Below, piece after piece: positions 27,146 through 35,110 of a stretch of 64,000 nucleotides of DNA. Origin of the DNA: Agromyces cavernae (lineage in GTDB: Bacteria > Actinomycetota > Actinomycetes > Actinomycetales > Microbacteriaceae); contig NZ_JAJNMP010000002.1 in the NCBI RefSeq assembly GCF_021044935.1, positions 310,001-374,000 of the forward strand, written 5' to 3'. Position 1 is the stretch's first letter, and each line of letters opens with the position of its first letter. The notes beneath the pieces are model-generated. The model did no database searches, was not told the origin of the DNA, and saw only the letters and a program-made list of their open reading frames with translations. The position numbers and the translations under genes are program-made.

Positions 27146-28090
27146 TCAGATCACACCGAGGATGTCGATGACGAAGAAGAGGGTCGAGTTCGCCGGGATG
27201 CTTCCGCTCGCCTGGTCGCCGTAGCCGTCGACCGGGGGAATCACGACACCGACCTGGGAGCCGACCGACTGCCCGATGACCGCCTGCGCGAAACCGGGGA
27301 CGACCTGCGATCCCTCGCCGTCTGCGACGGTGACGATGGTGGGGCTTCCGTTCGCCCACGTCGAGTCGAAGACCTCGTTGTCGGCCCAGGTGACCCCGGT
27401 GTACTGGACGACCACCTGGTCGCCCGACTCCACGACGGGGCCGGAGCCCGCCTTCAGGACCTCGACCTCGGTGTTCTCGAACGGGTCGGCCTTGGGAACC
27501 GTGATGCCGGGTCGACCGTCGGGCGCGAGCACGACCGCGGGGAACCCGTCGCGCGTCAACCGCACGGCACCCTCGGCGCGGGTCGGGAACGCGCGCTCCA
27601 CATCGATCACGAACACGAGACTGTCGCCCGGCTGGACGCCGAGCGACGGGTTGCCGTCGGGTCCGAAGCCGTCTGCCTCGGGAACGACCACGGCGACGCG
27701 CGAACCCTCGCGCGCGCACGTGAGTCCCTTCATCAGGCCGGGAAGGGTCGAGGTCGATACCGTGACGGGCACGGGCTCCTCCTCGCCGAAGCCGGTGACC
27801 TGCAGCTCCTCGCCGGACGCGCCGTTGTAGACGGCCAACCCGATGAGCGACATCTGCCCCTCTTCGAGCACGTCGCCCTCGCCCGCGATGACTTCGGTGC
27901 ACTGCGTCTCTGCAGGCGACAGCGGCGTCGGGAACTCGACGCGTGGCGCCTCGCCGAAATCACCCGAGACGACCACGGCGTCAGACGAATCGCCCGGGGA
28001 GGACTCGGGGGCGGGTGCCGGGGCCGTGCAGCCGGTGAGGGCGATGACGACGGCGCCGGCGGTGGCGATGAGCGCGAGAGACGAGCGCAC
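27146..28090 (-). CDS. FKBP-type peptidyl-prolyl isomerase lipoprotein
   Basis: A 314-residue exported lipoprotein. The signal peptide ends in the lipobox LTGC, with C21 as the acylated residue. The C-terminal 105 residues are a recognisable FKBP domain (VVVQYTGVTWADNEVFDSTW, VVPGFAQAVIGQSVGSQ, DGYGDQ). An earlier segment (about 75-180) looks like a degenerate second FKBP domain. It would catalyse proline isomerisation of exported proteins. The GTG start has GAGG 4 bases upstream and a TAGGCT box 39 bases upstream. It begins the conserved pafBC-tat cluster. Confidence 0.9.
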   Translation of the reverse strand: MRSSLALIATAGAVVIALTGCTAPAPAPESSPGDSSDAVVVSGDFGEAPRVEFPTPLSPAETQCTEVIAGEGDVLEEGQMSLIGLAVYNGASGEELQVTGFGEEEPVPVTVSTSTLPGLMKGLTCAREGSRVAVVVPEADGFGPDGNPSLGVQPGDSLVFVIDVERAFPTRAEGAVRLTRDGFPAVVLAPDGRPGITVPKADPFENTEVEVLKAGSGPVVESGDQVVVQYTGVTWADNEVFDSTWANGSPTIVTVADGEGSQVVPGFAQAVIGQSVGSQVGVVIPPVDGYGDQASGSIPANSTLFFVIDILGVI

Positions 28091-28129
28091 TGATCCTCGA
28101 TTCTTCGATGGTCGCGGAGGGGCGTAGGT

Positions 28130-28135
28130 AGCCTA
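28130..28135 (-). promoter_or_regulatory. -10 box (TAGGCT) for the FKBP gene, inside the trmI end
   Basis: TAGGCT overlaps the trmI stop codon and lies within a GTAGG/CCTAC inverted repeat (28124-28136). It allows a short leader before the FKBP ribosome site. Confidence 0.45.
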
Positions 28136-29155
28136 CCCGGCCTCGCCGGTCGGGTCGGGCTCGAGATCGTCGGCTGTGGAACGGGAACGCTCGGCAGCGG
28201 CATCGGCTGCTCGGACCCGCTTGCGCAGGCTCTTCGCGCTGACCTGGCGTTCACCGAGGGCGCCGGGCGTCCAGGCCTCGACGTCGTCGTCGCTGTAGGC
28301 CGTCTTACCGGGGCGGCGCTTGAGTTCGGGCAACACCGTGCCGGGTGCGAGGCGGCGCGCGGTGATGAGGAACCCGGTGTGCGCGATCATGCGATGGTCG
28401 GGCCGCACGGCGAGGCCCTGGACGTGCCATCCTCGCACCATCGTCTCGGACGACTGCGGCTCGGTGTACTCCCCTGTCGCGCGGATCGCCTCGGCGACGC
28501 GCGACAACTGCGTGGCGGTGGCGATGTAGCAGAGCAGCACGCCGCCCGGCTTGAGGGCGTTCGAGACTGCGTCGATGCATTCCCACGGCGCGAGCATGTC
28601 GAGCACGACGCGGTCGACGGATGCCTCTCCCGCGGTTTCGGGCAGCACCTCGGCGAGATCGCCGAGGGTGATCGACCAGTTCTCGGGGTCGGCGCCGTGG
28701 AACGTCGCCACGTTGCCGCGGGCGACGTCGGCGAACTCCTCGCGACGCTCGAACGAGTGCAGTCGGCCCTGGGGACCGATCGCGCGGAGGAGCCAGAGCG
28801 AGAGCGCGCCCGAACCGACGCCCGCCTCGACGACGGTCGCGCCGGGGAAGATGTCTGCCTGGGCGAGGATCTGCGCGGCATCCTTCGGATAGACGATGGC
28901 CGCGCCCCGCGGCATCGACATCACGAAGTCGCTGAGCAGCGGCCGCAGCGCGAGGTACTCGACACCGACTTGATTCGCCACGACGGAGCCGTCGGGCTGC
29001 CCGATGAGGTCGTCGTGCGCGATGGGTCCCTTGTGCGAGTGGAAAAGGGCACCCGGCTGCAGCGTGACCGTGTGCAGGCGGCCCTTCGGTCCGGTGAGCT
29101 GCACGCGGTCGCCGACGCGGAACGGGCCGCTCTGCTCGCCCCTGCTCGCGCTCAT
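28133..29155 (-). CDS. trmI: tRNA (adenine-58-N1)-methyltransferase
   Basis: A 340-residue class I methyltransferase of the TrmI group. A small N-terminal beta domain (residues 1-65) precedes the SAM-binding fold with the motif VVEAGVGSGALS. Later motifs DRVVLDMLAPWE and GGVLLCYIATATQLSRV match bacterial m1A58 enzymes. A basic C-terminal extension of about 60 residues is typical of actinobacterial members. The enzyme methylates A58 in the T-loop of tRNAs. Its start overlaps the HAD stop (ATGA). Confidence 0.93.
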   Translation of the reverse strand: MSASRGEQSGPFRVGDRVQLTGPKGRLHTVTLQPGALFHSHKGPIAHDDLIGQPDGSVVANQVGVEYLALRPLLSDFVMSMPRGAAIVYPKDAAQILAQADIFPGATVVEAGVGSGALSLWLLRAIGPQGRLHSFERREEFADVARGNVATFHGADPENWSITLGDLAEVLPETAGEASVDRVVLDMLAPWECIDAVSNALKPGGVLLCYIATATQLSRVAEAIRATGEYTEPQSSETMVRGWHVQGLAVRPDHRMIAHTGFLITARRLAPGTVLPELKRRPGKTAYSDDDVEAWTPGALGERQVSAKSLRKRVRAADAAAERSRSTADDLEPDPTGEAG

Positions 29156-29826
29156 GACGCCGCCCCGTTCGGGCCGACGAGCGCTGCGAGGTCGGCAACG
29201 GTCGCGCCGACGAGCGTCGGCCAGATCGCCGACGACGGACTGTCGTCGAGCGCGAGGATGTTCGGAACCCCGACGGCGATCGCCCCGGCGGAGTGCGCCG
29301 ACGTGAGCCCCGCCGGCGAGTCCTCGATCGCGATGCAGTCGCCGATCTCGACGCCGAGCTGCTCGGCGGCGAGCAGGTACGGCTGGGGGTGGGGCTTCGC
29401 ATGCTCGACGGCGTCGCCGGTGACGACGACGTCGAACGCCGTGAAGGGGATCGCCTCGATGACGTCGTCGGCCATCGACCGGACCGACATGGTCACGAGG
29501 GCAGTGGGTACGGATGCCTCGCGGAGCGCCTCGAGCAGCTCGCGCGCCCCGGGTCGCCACGGCACCCCGTGCTCGGTGAGCTGCTCGCGCACGCGCGCCG
29601 TCAGGCGGGCGACGATGGCGTCGGCATCGAGGTCGACGCCCTTCGCCTGGAACACGGCGGCGGCCTCCCAGAGACCGCTGCCGACGAGTGCGAGTGCGTC
29701 GTCGTGGGTCCAGGTGCCGTCGAACGCCTCGACGAGCTCCTCTTCGGCAGCCATCCAGTAGCGTTCGGTATCGACGAGAGTGCCGTCCATGTCCCAGAGA
29801 ACAGCGGCAGGCAGGCGTGTGGTCAC
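29152..29826 (-). CDS. HAD-superfamily phosphatase (phosphatase/phosphonatase-like)
   Basis: A 224-residue HAD protein. Motif I is DMDGT with nucleophile D12 and general acid D14. A helical cap lies at about 20-85. Motif III (HAKPHPQPY) and motif IV (CIAIEDSPAG) are clear. It probably dephosphorylates a small sugar phosphate. I chose the GTG at 29826 because TAGACT lies 8 bases upstream and the protein then starts just before the first strand; a GTG at 29847 would add seven residues. It overlaps trmI by 4 bases. Confidence 0.88.
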   Translation of the reverse strand: MTTRLPAAVLWDMDGTLVDTERYWMAAEEELVEAFDGTWTHDDALALVGSGLWEAAAVFQAKGVDLDADAIVARLTARVREQLTEHGVPWRPGARELLEALREASVPTALVTMSVRSMADDVIEAIPFTAFDVVVTGDAVEHAKPHPQPYLLAAEQLGVEIGDCIAIEDSPAGLTSAHSAGAIAVGVPNILALDDSPSSAIWPTLVGATVADLAALVGPNGAAS

Positions 29827-29901
29827 AACGCTCAAGTCTACGGGCACGGCCTATTGTGGAGAGGACCCCGGGAACCCGGGGCGGGAAGCGGGGCTCCAAG
29901 C

Positions 29902-30807
29902 GTGAATCAGCCGGCCGGTTTCGAGGGTCGAAGACTGCTCATCGTCGCCTTCGAGGGTTGGAACGACGCCGGAGAGGCGGCGACCGGAGCGGCGAAGCTC
30001 CTCGCCGAGCGGCTCGCGCTCACCGAGATCGCCGCCGTCGACCCCGAGCTCTACTTCGACTACCAGTTCACACGGCCCACGGTCGTCGTGGGCGACGACG
30101 GCGTGCGACGCCTCGAGTGGCCCGGCGCCGCGATCCTCGGCCCGAGTGGGCGAAACGACCTCGACGACCCCGTGACCGGCCCCGGGGCATCCGGACTGCA
30201 CGTCCTCCTCGGCGCAGAGCCGGCCCGCAGCTGGAAGGGATTCGCCGCCGAGCTCGTCGACGCCGCCCTCACGGCCGACATCGACGGCGTGGTGCTGCTG
30301 GGCGCGATGCTCGCCGACGCGCCGCACACGCGGCCGCTCACGGTGTTCGCGTCGAGCGAGAACCCCGAGGTGCGCAGCGCGCTCGGTGTCGAGCGGTCGA
30401 CCTATGAAGGCCCCGTCGGCATCCTCAGCGTCATCGCCGACCAGGCCGAGCGCGCCGGAATCCCCACCGTGTCGCTCTGGGCCTCGGTGCCGCACTACGT
30501 GCACAACGCGCCCTCGCCCAAGGCGGTACTCGCCCTGCTCGGAAAGGTCGAGGAGCTCACCGGCCTGTCGATCCCCCGAGGGACCCTCGAGAGCGAGGCC
30601 AAGGCGTGGGAGGCGGGCGTCGACGCGCTCGCGGCCGACGATGAAGACATGGCGGGCTACATCACCCAGCTCGAGCAGGCACGCGACGCGGTCGACGCAC
30701 CCGAGGCGAGCGGCGAGGCGATCGCCCAGGAGTTCGAGCGCTACCTGCGCCGCCGCGGAGACGGCCCCGAAGGGCGCGCCGACGGCCGTGGCGACGGCCC
30801 CCGCTGA
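29902..30807 (+). CDS. PAC2 (proteasome assembly chaperone-like) family protein
   Basis: A 301-residue PAC2-family protein, common in Actinobacteria. Visible features are the N-terminal LLIVAFEGWNDAGEAATGAA segment and the central GVVLLGAMLADAPHTRPL motif, with a charged helical tail. The family resembles the eukaryotic proteasome assembly chaperone 2, but the bacterial role is not established. The GTG start is preceded by GGGAAGCGGGG. It is divergent from the HAD gene and convergent with uppP. Confidence 0.87.
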   Translation: MNQPAGFEGRRLLIVAFEGWNDAGEAATGAAKLLAERLALTEIAAVDPELYFDYQFTRPTVVVGDDGVRRLEWPGAAILGPSGRNDLDDPVTGPGASGLHVLLGAEPARSWKGFAAELVDAALTADIDGVVLLGAMLADAPHTRPLTVFASSENPEVRSALGVERSTYEGPVGILSVIADQAERAGIPTVSLWASVPHYVHNAPSPKAVLALLGKVEELTGLSIPRGTLESEAKAWEAGVDALAADDEDMAGYITQLEQARDAVDAPEASGEAIAQEFERYLRRRGDGPEGRADGRGDGPR

Positions 30808-30828
30808 CGGCGGGTGGGGTCAGCGCGA

Positions 30829-31650
30829 TCAGATCGCCTGGATCGCGCCCGTGCCGAGGAGCACGAAGATGACCCCGCCGAGGGCGATGCGGTAGATCAC
30901 GAAGGGCAGGAAGCTGTGCTTCGAGATGTAGTTCATGAAGAACGCGATCACGAGGATCGCGACCACGAATGCGACGATCGTCGCCGCCGCGGTCTCGATG
31001 GGCCCGTAGACCGCCGGCTCGCCGAAGCTCTTGAACAGCTGGAACAGCCCGCTGCCGAACACGGCAGGGATCGCGAGCAGGAATGCGTAGCGCGCGGCGG
31101 CCGCGCGCTCGTAGCCGAGCAGGAGCCCCATGGTGATCGTGCCGCCCGAGCGCGACACGCCAGGGATGAGTGAGAGCGACTGGGCGAGACCGAAGTAGAT
31201 GCCGTGCGGCACCGTGATCTCGTCGAGCTTGCGCCGCTTCGCACCGGCCCAGTCGGCGAGCCCCAGGATGATGCCGAACACGATGAGCATCGTCGCAGTG
31301 ATCCAGAGCGAACGCAGCACGGTCTCGATCTCGTCTTGGAAGAGCAGGCCGAGCACGACGATCGGGATCGAGCCGACGATGATGAGCCAGCCCATGCGTG
31401 CGTCGGGGTCATGGCGCGGCACACGGCCCGTGAACGAGCCGAACCAGTGCGAGACGATGCGCACGATGTCGCGCCAGAAGAACACGACGACTGCTGTCTC
31501 GGTGCCGAGCTGCGTGATCGCCGTGAACGCGGCACCGGGATCTTGCGCACCCGGCAGGAACTCTCCGAGGATGCGCAGGTGCGCGCTCGACGAGATCGGG
31601 AGGAACTCGGTGAGGCCCTGCACAAAGCCGAGGATGAGCGCTTCGATCAC
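30829..31650 (-). CDS. uppP: Undecaprenyl-diphosphate phosphatase
   Basis: A 273-residue polytopic membrane enzyme of the BacA/UppP family. Catalytic motifs are [13 protein letters not shown] at residues 12-24 (E15, S20-S22, H24) and PGVSRSG. About seven to eight hydrophobic segments follow. It recycles undecaprenyl pyrophosphate to the monophosphate carrier for peptidoglycan and other wall polymers, and can confer bacitracin resistance. The gene is 66 bases downstream of the M20 peptidase stop. Confidence 0.95.
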   Translation of the reverse strand: MIEALILGFVQGLTEFLPISSSAHLRILGEFLPGAQDPGAAFTAITQLGTETAVVVFFWRDIVRIVSHWFGSFTGRVPRHDPDARMGWLIIVGSIPIVVLGLLFQDEIETVLRSLWITATMLIVFGIILGLADWAGAKRRKLDEITVPHGIYFGLAQSLSLIPGVSRSGGTITMGLLLGYERAAAARYAFLLAIPAVFGSGLFQLFKSFGEPAVYGPIETAAATIVAFVVAILVIAFFMNYISKHSFLPFVIYRIALGGVIFVLLGTGAIQAI

Positions 31651-31716
31651 GTTGGGGCATCCGCCTTCCGCCCCCGCGGAAACCGGAGGATTGCACTGGT
31701 CAGTGGACTGAACTGG

Positions 31717-33042
31717 TCAGTATTCGAGCAGCAGGTCGCGAAGGACGTGCCTACCGAAGACTAGTGCGTCGAGGGGCACGCGCTCGTCGACCCCATGGAA
31801 CATCGCCGGGAAGTCCAAGCCTTCTGGCAGCTTGAGCGGAGCGAAGCCGTACCCCTCGATGCCGAGCCGGCTGAGCGACTTGTTGTCGGTGCCGCCCGAG
31901 AGCAGGTAGGGGAACACGGGGGCGCCGGGATCGTGCACGCCGAGCGCGCGGGTGACCGCGTCGACGAGGGTGCCGGATGTCGCCGCCTCGAGCCCGACGT
32001 CGCGGTGCACGATCTGGATCTCGATCTCGTCGCCGACGAGCGCCTGCACCTCGGCGAGCACCGCCTCCTCTTCGCCGGGAAGCGTGCGGATGTCGATGAG
32101 CGCCTCGGCGTGATCGGGGATGACGTTGTGCTTGTAGCCGGCCTCGAGCACGGTCGGGTTGCTGGTGGTGCGCAGGGTCGCAGTGATGAATCCCGATGCC
32201 GAGCCGGTCGCGAGGGCGAGCTCGTCGGGCGAGACCTGTTCGGGGTCGACGCCGAGCACCTCGGCGATCTTGCCGAGCAGCTCACGCGTGGTTCCCGTGA
32301 GCCGGAGCGGCCATTCGGTGCGGCCGAGCGTTGCCACCGCCTCGGCGAGCTTGGTGATGGCGTTGTCGCCCACGAGCCGCGACCCGTGCGCGGCAGTGCC
32401 GCGCGCCACGAGTCGCACCCAGAGCAGCGACTTCTCGCCCGCCTGCAGCAGGTACGCCCGGCGGCCCCCGACCGTGATCGAGTAGCCGCCGACCTCGCTG
32501 ATCGCCTCGGTCGCGCCCGCGAACAGCTCGGGATGATGGTCGACGAGCCAGCCGGCGCCCACTCCCCCGCCGGCCTCCTCATCGGCGAAGAACGCCACCA
32601 CGAGGTCGCGTTCGGGCTGTCGGCCGCTCCGCAGGATGTCGCCGAGCGCGGCGAGCATCATCGCGTCCATGTCCTTCATGTCGACGGCGCCGCGCCCCCA
32701 CAGCATGCCGTCGCGGATCTCGCCCGCGAACGGGTCGACGCTCCAGTTGCGCGGATCGGCGGGCACGACGTCGAGGTGGCCGTGCACGACGAGCGCGGAC
32801 TTGGCCGGGTTGCGGCCGGGCACCCGCGCGACGACGCTCGTACGGCGCGGCGCAGGTTCGAAGAGCTGCGGGGTGAGGCCGAGCGCCGCCAGGTGCGCCT
32901 CGACGTACTCGGCCGCCTCACGTTCGCCGTTCGCCCTCCCCCCGCCGTAGTTCGTGGTGTCGAACCGGATGAGATCCCGTGCGATGATCGCCGTCTCGTC
33001 GAGCTCTGCGGACGGGTTCTCGGCGTTCGAAGGCAACGACAT
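31717..33042 (-). CDS. M20/M25/M40 family metallo-peptidase
   Basis: A 441-residue M20 hydrolase. The dinuclear zinc ligands and base are visible: H89 and D91 (HGHLD), D121 (GRGAVDMKD), E155/E156 (DEEAG) and the late histidine in MFHGVDERVP. It has the inserted dimerisation domain expected for peptidases or deacylases of the ArgE/DapE/carboxypeptidase group. The substrate is unknown. The ATG at 33042 lies 7 bases after TAGCGT, which suggests a leaderless message. Confidence 0.9.
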   Translation of the reverse strand: MSLPSNAENPSAELDETAIIARDLIRFDTTNYGGGRANGEREAAEYVEAHLAALGLTPQLFEPAPRRTSVVARVPGRNPAKSALVVHGHLDVVPADPRNWSVDPFAGEIRDGMLWGRGAVDMKDMDAMMLAALGDILRSGRQPERDLVVAFFADEEAGGGVGAGWLVDHHPELFAGATEAISEVGGYSITVGGRRAYLLQAGEKSLLWVRLVARGTAAHGSRLVGDNAITKLAEAVATLGRTEWPLRLTGTTRELLGKIAEVLGVDPEQVSPDELALATGSASGFITATLRTTSNPTVLEAGYKHNVIPDHAEALIDIRTLPGEEEAVLAEVQALVGDEIEIQIVHRDVGLEAATSGTLVDAVTRALGVHDPGAPVFPYLLSGGTDNKSLSRLGIEGYGFAPLKLPEGLDFPAMFHGVDERVPLDALVFGRHVLRDLLLEY

Positions 33043-33049
33043 GCCCTTC

Positions 33050-33055
33050 ACGCTA
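33050..33055 (-). promoter_or_regulatory. -10 box (TAGCGT) for the M20 peptidase gene
   Basis: TAGCGT ends 7 bases before the ATG at 33042, which fits a leaderless start. Confidence 0.5.
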
Positions 33056-33154
33056 GCCGGGGCATCCGACGATGGCCACTGTGGCGAAAGCGCCTCGGAA
33101 TCCGTGCTAATGTCTTCTTTCGGGCCACCGAGCAATCGGAAGAGCCCGACACGA

Positions 33155-33238
33155 GCGCGGGTGGCGGAAATGGCAGACGCGCTAGCTTGAGGTGCTAGTG
33201 CCCTAACGGGCGTGGGGGTTCAAGTCCCCCCTCGCGCA
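33155..33238 (+). tRNA. tRNA-Leu (anticodon GAG)
   Basis: The 84-base class II tRNA has a 7-base acceptor stem (GCGCGGG with CTCGCGC, one G-U), a D-arm beginning TGGCGGAAATGGCAGACGC, an anticodon stem CTAGC/GCTAG with loop TTGAGGT and anticodon GAG at 33189-33191, a short variable arm, and the T-loop GTTCAAGTC. A73 is the discriminator. CCA is not encoded. GAG reads CUC and CUU leucine codons. Confidence 0.96.
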
Positions 33239-33249
33239 CGCTTGTGTGC

Positions 33250-33288
33250 AGAAGGCCGGATCCATGTGATCCGGCCTTCTTGCATTTC
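33250..33288 (+). terminator. Terminator after tRNA-Leu
   Basis: A perfect 13-base-pair stem (33250-33262 with 33268-33280) closes a 5-base loop and is followed by a T-rich run. It ends the tRNA transcript and faces the convergent SRAP gene. Confidence 0.85.
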
Positions 33289-33340
33289 CGGGTCGCGTCG
33301 CATTGCGGCGGATGCTGCGTGCCGCACCTCGTGCGCCGGG

Positions 33341-34039
33341 TCAGTGTTGCACGGGCTCGATGAGCTCGGGCCCGTTGTCATTGACGGGGCCCACCTCGTG
33401 GAAGGCGAGTGTCGGCACCATGGGCCGCGACGCGGCCACCGCCTGGTCGACGAGTGACTGGTCGCCCGCGAGGTCGGGATCGAGCCAGGCCGACCAGAAC
33501 TCGGGCGGCAGCATGAGCGGGATGCGGTCGTGGATGTCGGCGAGCTCGCCCGTGGCGTCGGTCGTGATGATCGTGGCAGTGAGCACCCAACGTTCGGGGT
33601 CATCGTCGGCCTTCGACTTGTCGCGCCACCACGAGTAGAGCCCGGCGAATGCGATCGGCCCGTCTCCCTGATGGATGAAGTACGGCGTCTTCTGCTTGCC
33701 GACCGTGTGCCATTCGTAATACCCATCGGCCGGGATGATCGCCCGCTTGCCCGCGAGTGAGGCGCGGAACGCCGAACTCGTGGCGAGCCCCTCGGATCGG
33801 GCATTGAATGTGGGGTACTTGAGCTTCAGCTCCTTCGAGAACGATGGCACGAGCGACCAACGCGCCGCCTCGAGCCGGCGCACCACCGGCCCCTCCTTCT
33901 TCGACTCGAGCACGACCGGGATCGGGTCGGTGGGCCGCACGTTCCATGACGGCTCGGGCAGCCCCTCGCCCACCGTGTCGACATCGAAGATGCGCACCAG
34001 GTCGGGTGTCGTGTCTGAGATCACGAAGCGTCCGCACAT
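33341..34039 (-). CDS. yedK: SOS response-associated peptidase (SRAP / YedK-HMCES type)
   Basis: A 232-residue SRAP-family protein. After removal of Met1 the catalytic cysteine C2 (MCGRF) is N-terminal. Other active-site motifs are NARSE at 79-83, ADGYYEW with E109, and a histidine in DIHDRIPLML. Family members form a thiazolidine cross-link with abasic sites in single-stranded DNA and so protect stalled forks. TACGCT lies 6 bases before the ATG, suggesting a leaderless transcript. It is part of the DNA-damage set in this window, although no LexA box is seen directly upstream. Confidence 0.93.
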   Translation of the reverse strand: MCGRFVISDTTPDLVRIFDVDTVGEGLPEPSWNVRPTDPIPVVLESKKEGPVVRRLEAARWSLVPSFSKELKLKYPTFNARSEGLATSSAFRASLAGKRAIIPADGYYEWHTVGKQKTPYFIHQGDGPIAFAGLYSWWRDKSKADDDPERWVLTATIITTDATGELADIHDRIPLMLPPEFWSAWLDPDLAGDQSLVDQAVAASRPMVPTLAFHEVGPVNDNGPELIEPVQH

Positions 34040-34045
34040 GCGGCC

Positions 34046-34051
34046 AGCGTA
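34046..34051 (-). promoter_or_regulatory. -10 box (TACGCT) for the SRAP gene
   Basis: TACGCT ends 6 bases before the ATG at 34039, giving a probable leaderless start. Confidence 0.45.
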
Positions 34052-34148
34052 ACGCCGGCCTGCGACATCCGATCGGGCGGATGTCCCGAGCGCCACGTTC
34101 TGGCGTCGATGCCGTCGTGGCAACGACGGCCGGGCTGTGTCTCGATGG

Positions 34149-34568
34149 TCAGGCCGGAGTGGTGGTCGGCAGCGCCCCGATCTGATTCATCAGCGTGAAG
34201 AGGTCGCAATACTGGGTGATCTCTGCGACACGTCCGTCACGTATTCGCATGAGGTCCCAGGCGGCGAACCGCACGGCCCTTCCCGTGGCCGGCACGCCGG
34301 CGAACTCTCCGCCGTGCCGGCCTGCGTACACCAGCCAGGTCGAGACCAGATCACTCTCGGCCACGACGTGCCGCGGCGTGATGATCAGGTCGGGGAACGC
34401 AGCGATGAATGCGCCGATCGACGCCTTGAGTGCCGTCAGATCGGATCCCGCGCCGGCGTGACCCTGCAGGTCGGGCGAGCAGATCGCATCGAGGTCGTCG
34501 AGCGCTCCGGAGTTGATCGCTTCGTAGAAGCGAGCGACGATGGCATGGGATTCACGTGAATCGGTCAC
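34149..34568 (-). CDS. SnoaL-like ester cyclase-type protein
   Basis: A 139-residue alpha+beta barrel protein of the SnoaL/NTF2-like group (IVARFYEAINSGALDDLDAICSPDLQGH, then FPDLIITPRHVVAESD, W-rich strand and IRDGRVAEITQY). Such proteins are often annotated as ester cyclases, though most have no proven reaction. Its ATG overlaps the stop of the SRPBCC gene, so the two are translationally coupled and downstream of the LuxR regulator. Confidence 0.82.
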   Translation of the reverse strand: MTDSRESHAIVARFYEAINSGALDDLDAICSPDLQGHAGAGSDLTALKASIGAFIAAFPDLIITPRHVVAESDLVSTWLVYAGRHGGEFAGVPATGRAVRFAAWDLMRIRDGRVAEITQYCDLFTLMNQIGALPTTTPA

Positions 34569-35044
34569 TTCAGCCGTCCTTGCTCCGTGCGCCCTTCCGC
34601 CTTGCCGGCCCGGCTCTCGATGATCTGCTTCGCCCTACGGAACTGCGCCTCGTCGGCCCGCCGGGCATCCATCGCCACCAGGGGCGTGAACATCCGAAGG
34701 ATCGGTCCCTTGAGGTGCAGATCGGTGACGCACGTCATGACCGTGCTCGTGCCCGAATCGGCCTCCTCGAACGCGAAGCGGGATGTGGCGCTCAGCGCGC
34801 CACCGAATTCGATCTCGATCGACTCGGGTGGCAGGTATTCCGTGACCTCCCATGGCGTGACGAGGACGCGCCCGAGTGCACGCAACTCGTCCACGCCGGT
34901 GGTCCCGAGTTCGACGTCCTCTCCATCGAAGGTCCTGCGCAGCAGTTCCGTGCTCCACTCCGGTGCATTGCGAAGATCTGTCAGGTAGGCGAACACCTCG
35001 GATCGTGGTCGATCGATCTGGACTGTGGTCGTGATCTCAGTCAT
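34565..35044 (-). CDS. SRPBCC-family (START-fold) protein
   Basis: A 159-residue SRPBCC protein. It begins with ITTTVQIDRPRSEVFAYLTDLRNAPEW, the family's typical first strand and helix, and ends with a long amphipathic helix (RADEAQFRRAKQIIES). AGGAGG lies 6 bases before the ATG at 35044. SRPBCC proteins bind small hydrophobic ligands or act as polyketide-type cyclases; the ligand here is unknown. It lies 66 bases after the LuxR regulator and overlaps the SnoaL gene by 4 bases, so the three probably form an operon. Confidence 0.85.
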   Translation of the reverse strand: MTEITTTVQIDRPRSEVFAYLTDLRNAPEWSTELLRRTFDGEDVELGTTGVDELRALGRVLVTPWEVTEYLPPESIEIEFGGALSATSRFAFEEADSGTSTVMTCVTDLHLKGPILRMFTPLVAMDARRADEAQFRRAKQIIESRAGKAEGRTEQGRLK

Positions 35045-35110
35045 CGTCGGCCTCCTCTCATCAACGATCACGTTCCCAGAGCCGGCAGCTCCCAGCATCG
35101 GGCAGGTGCC

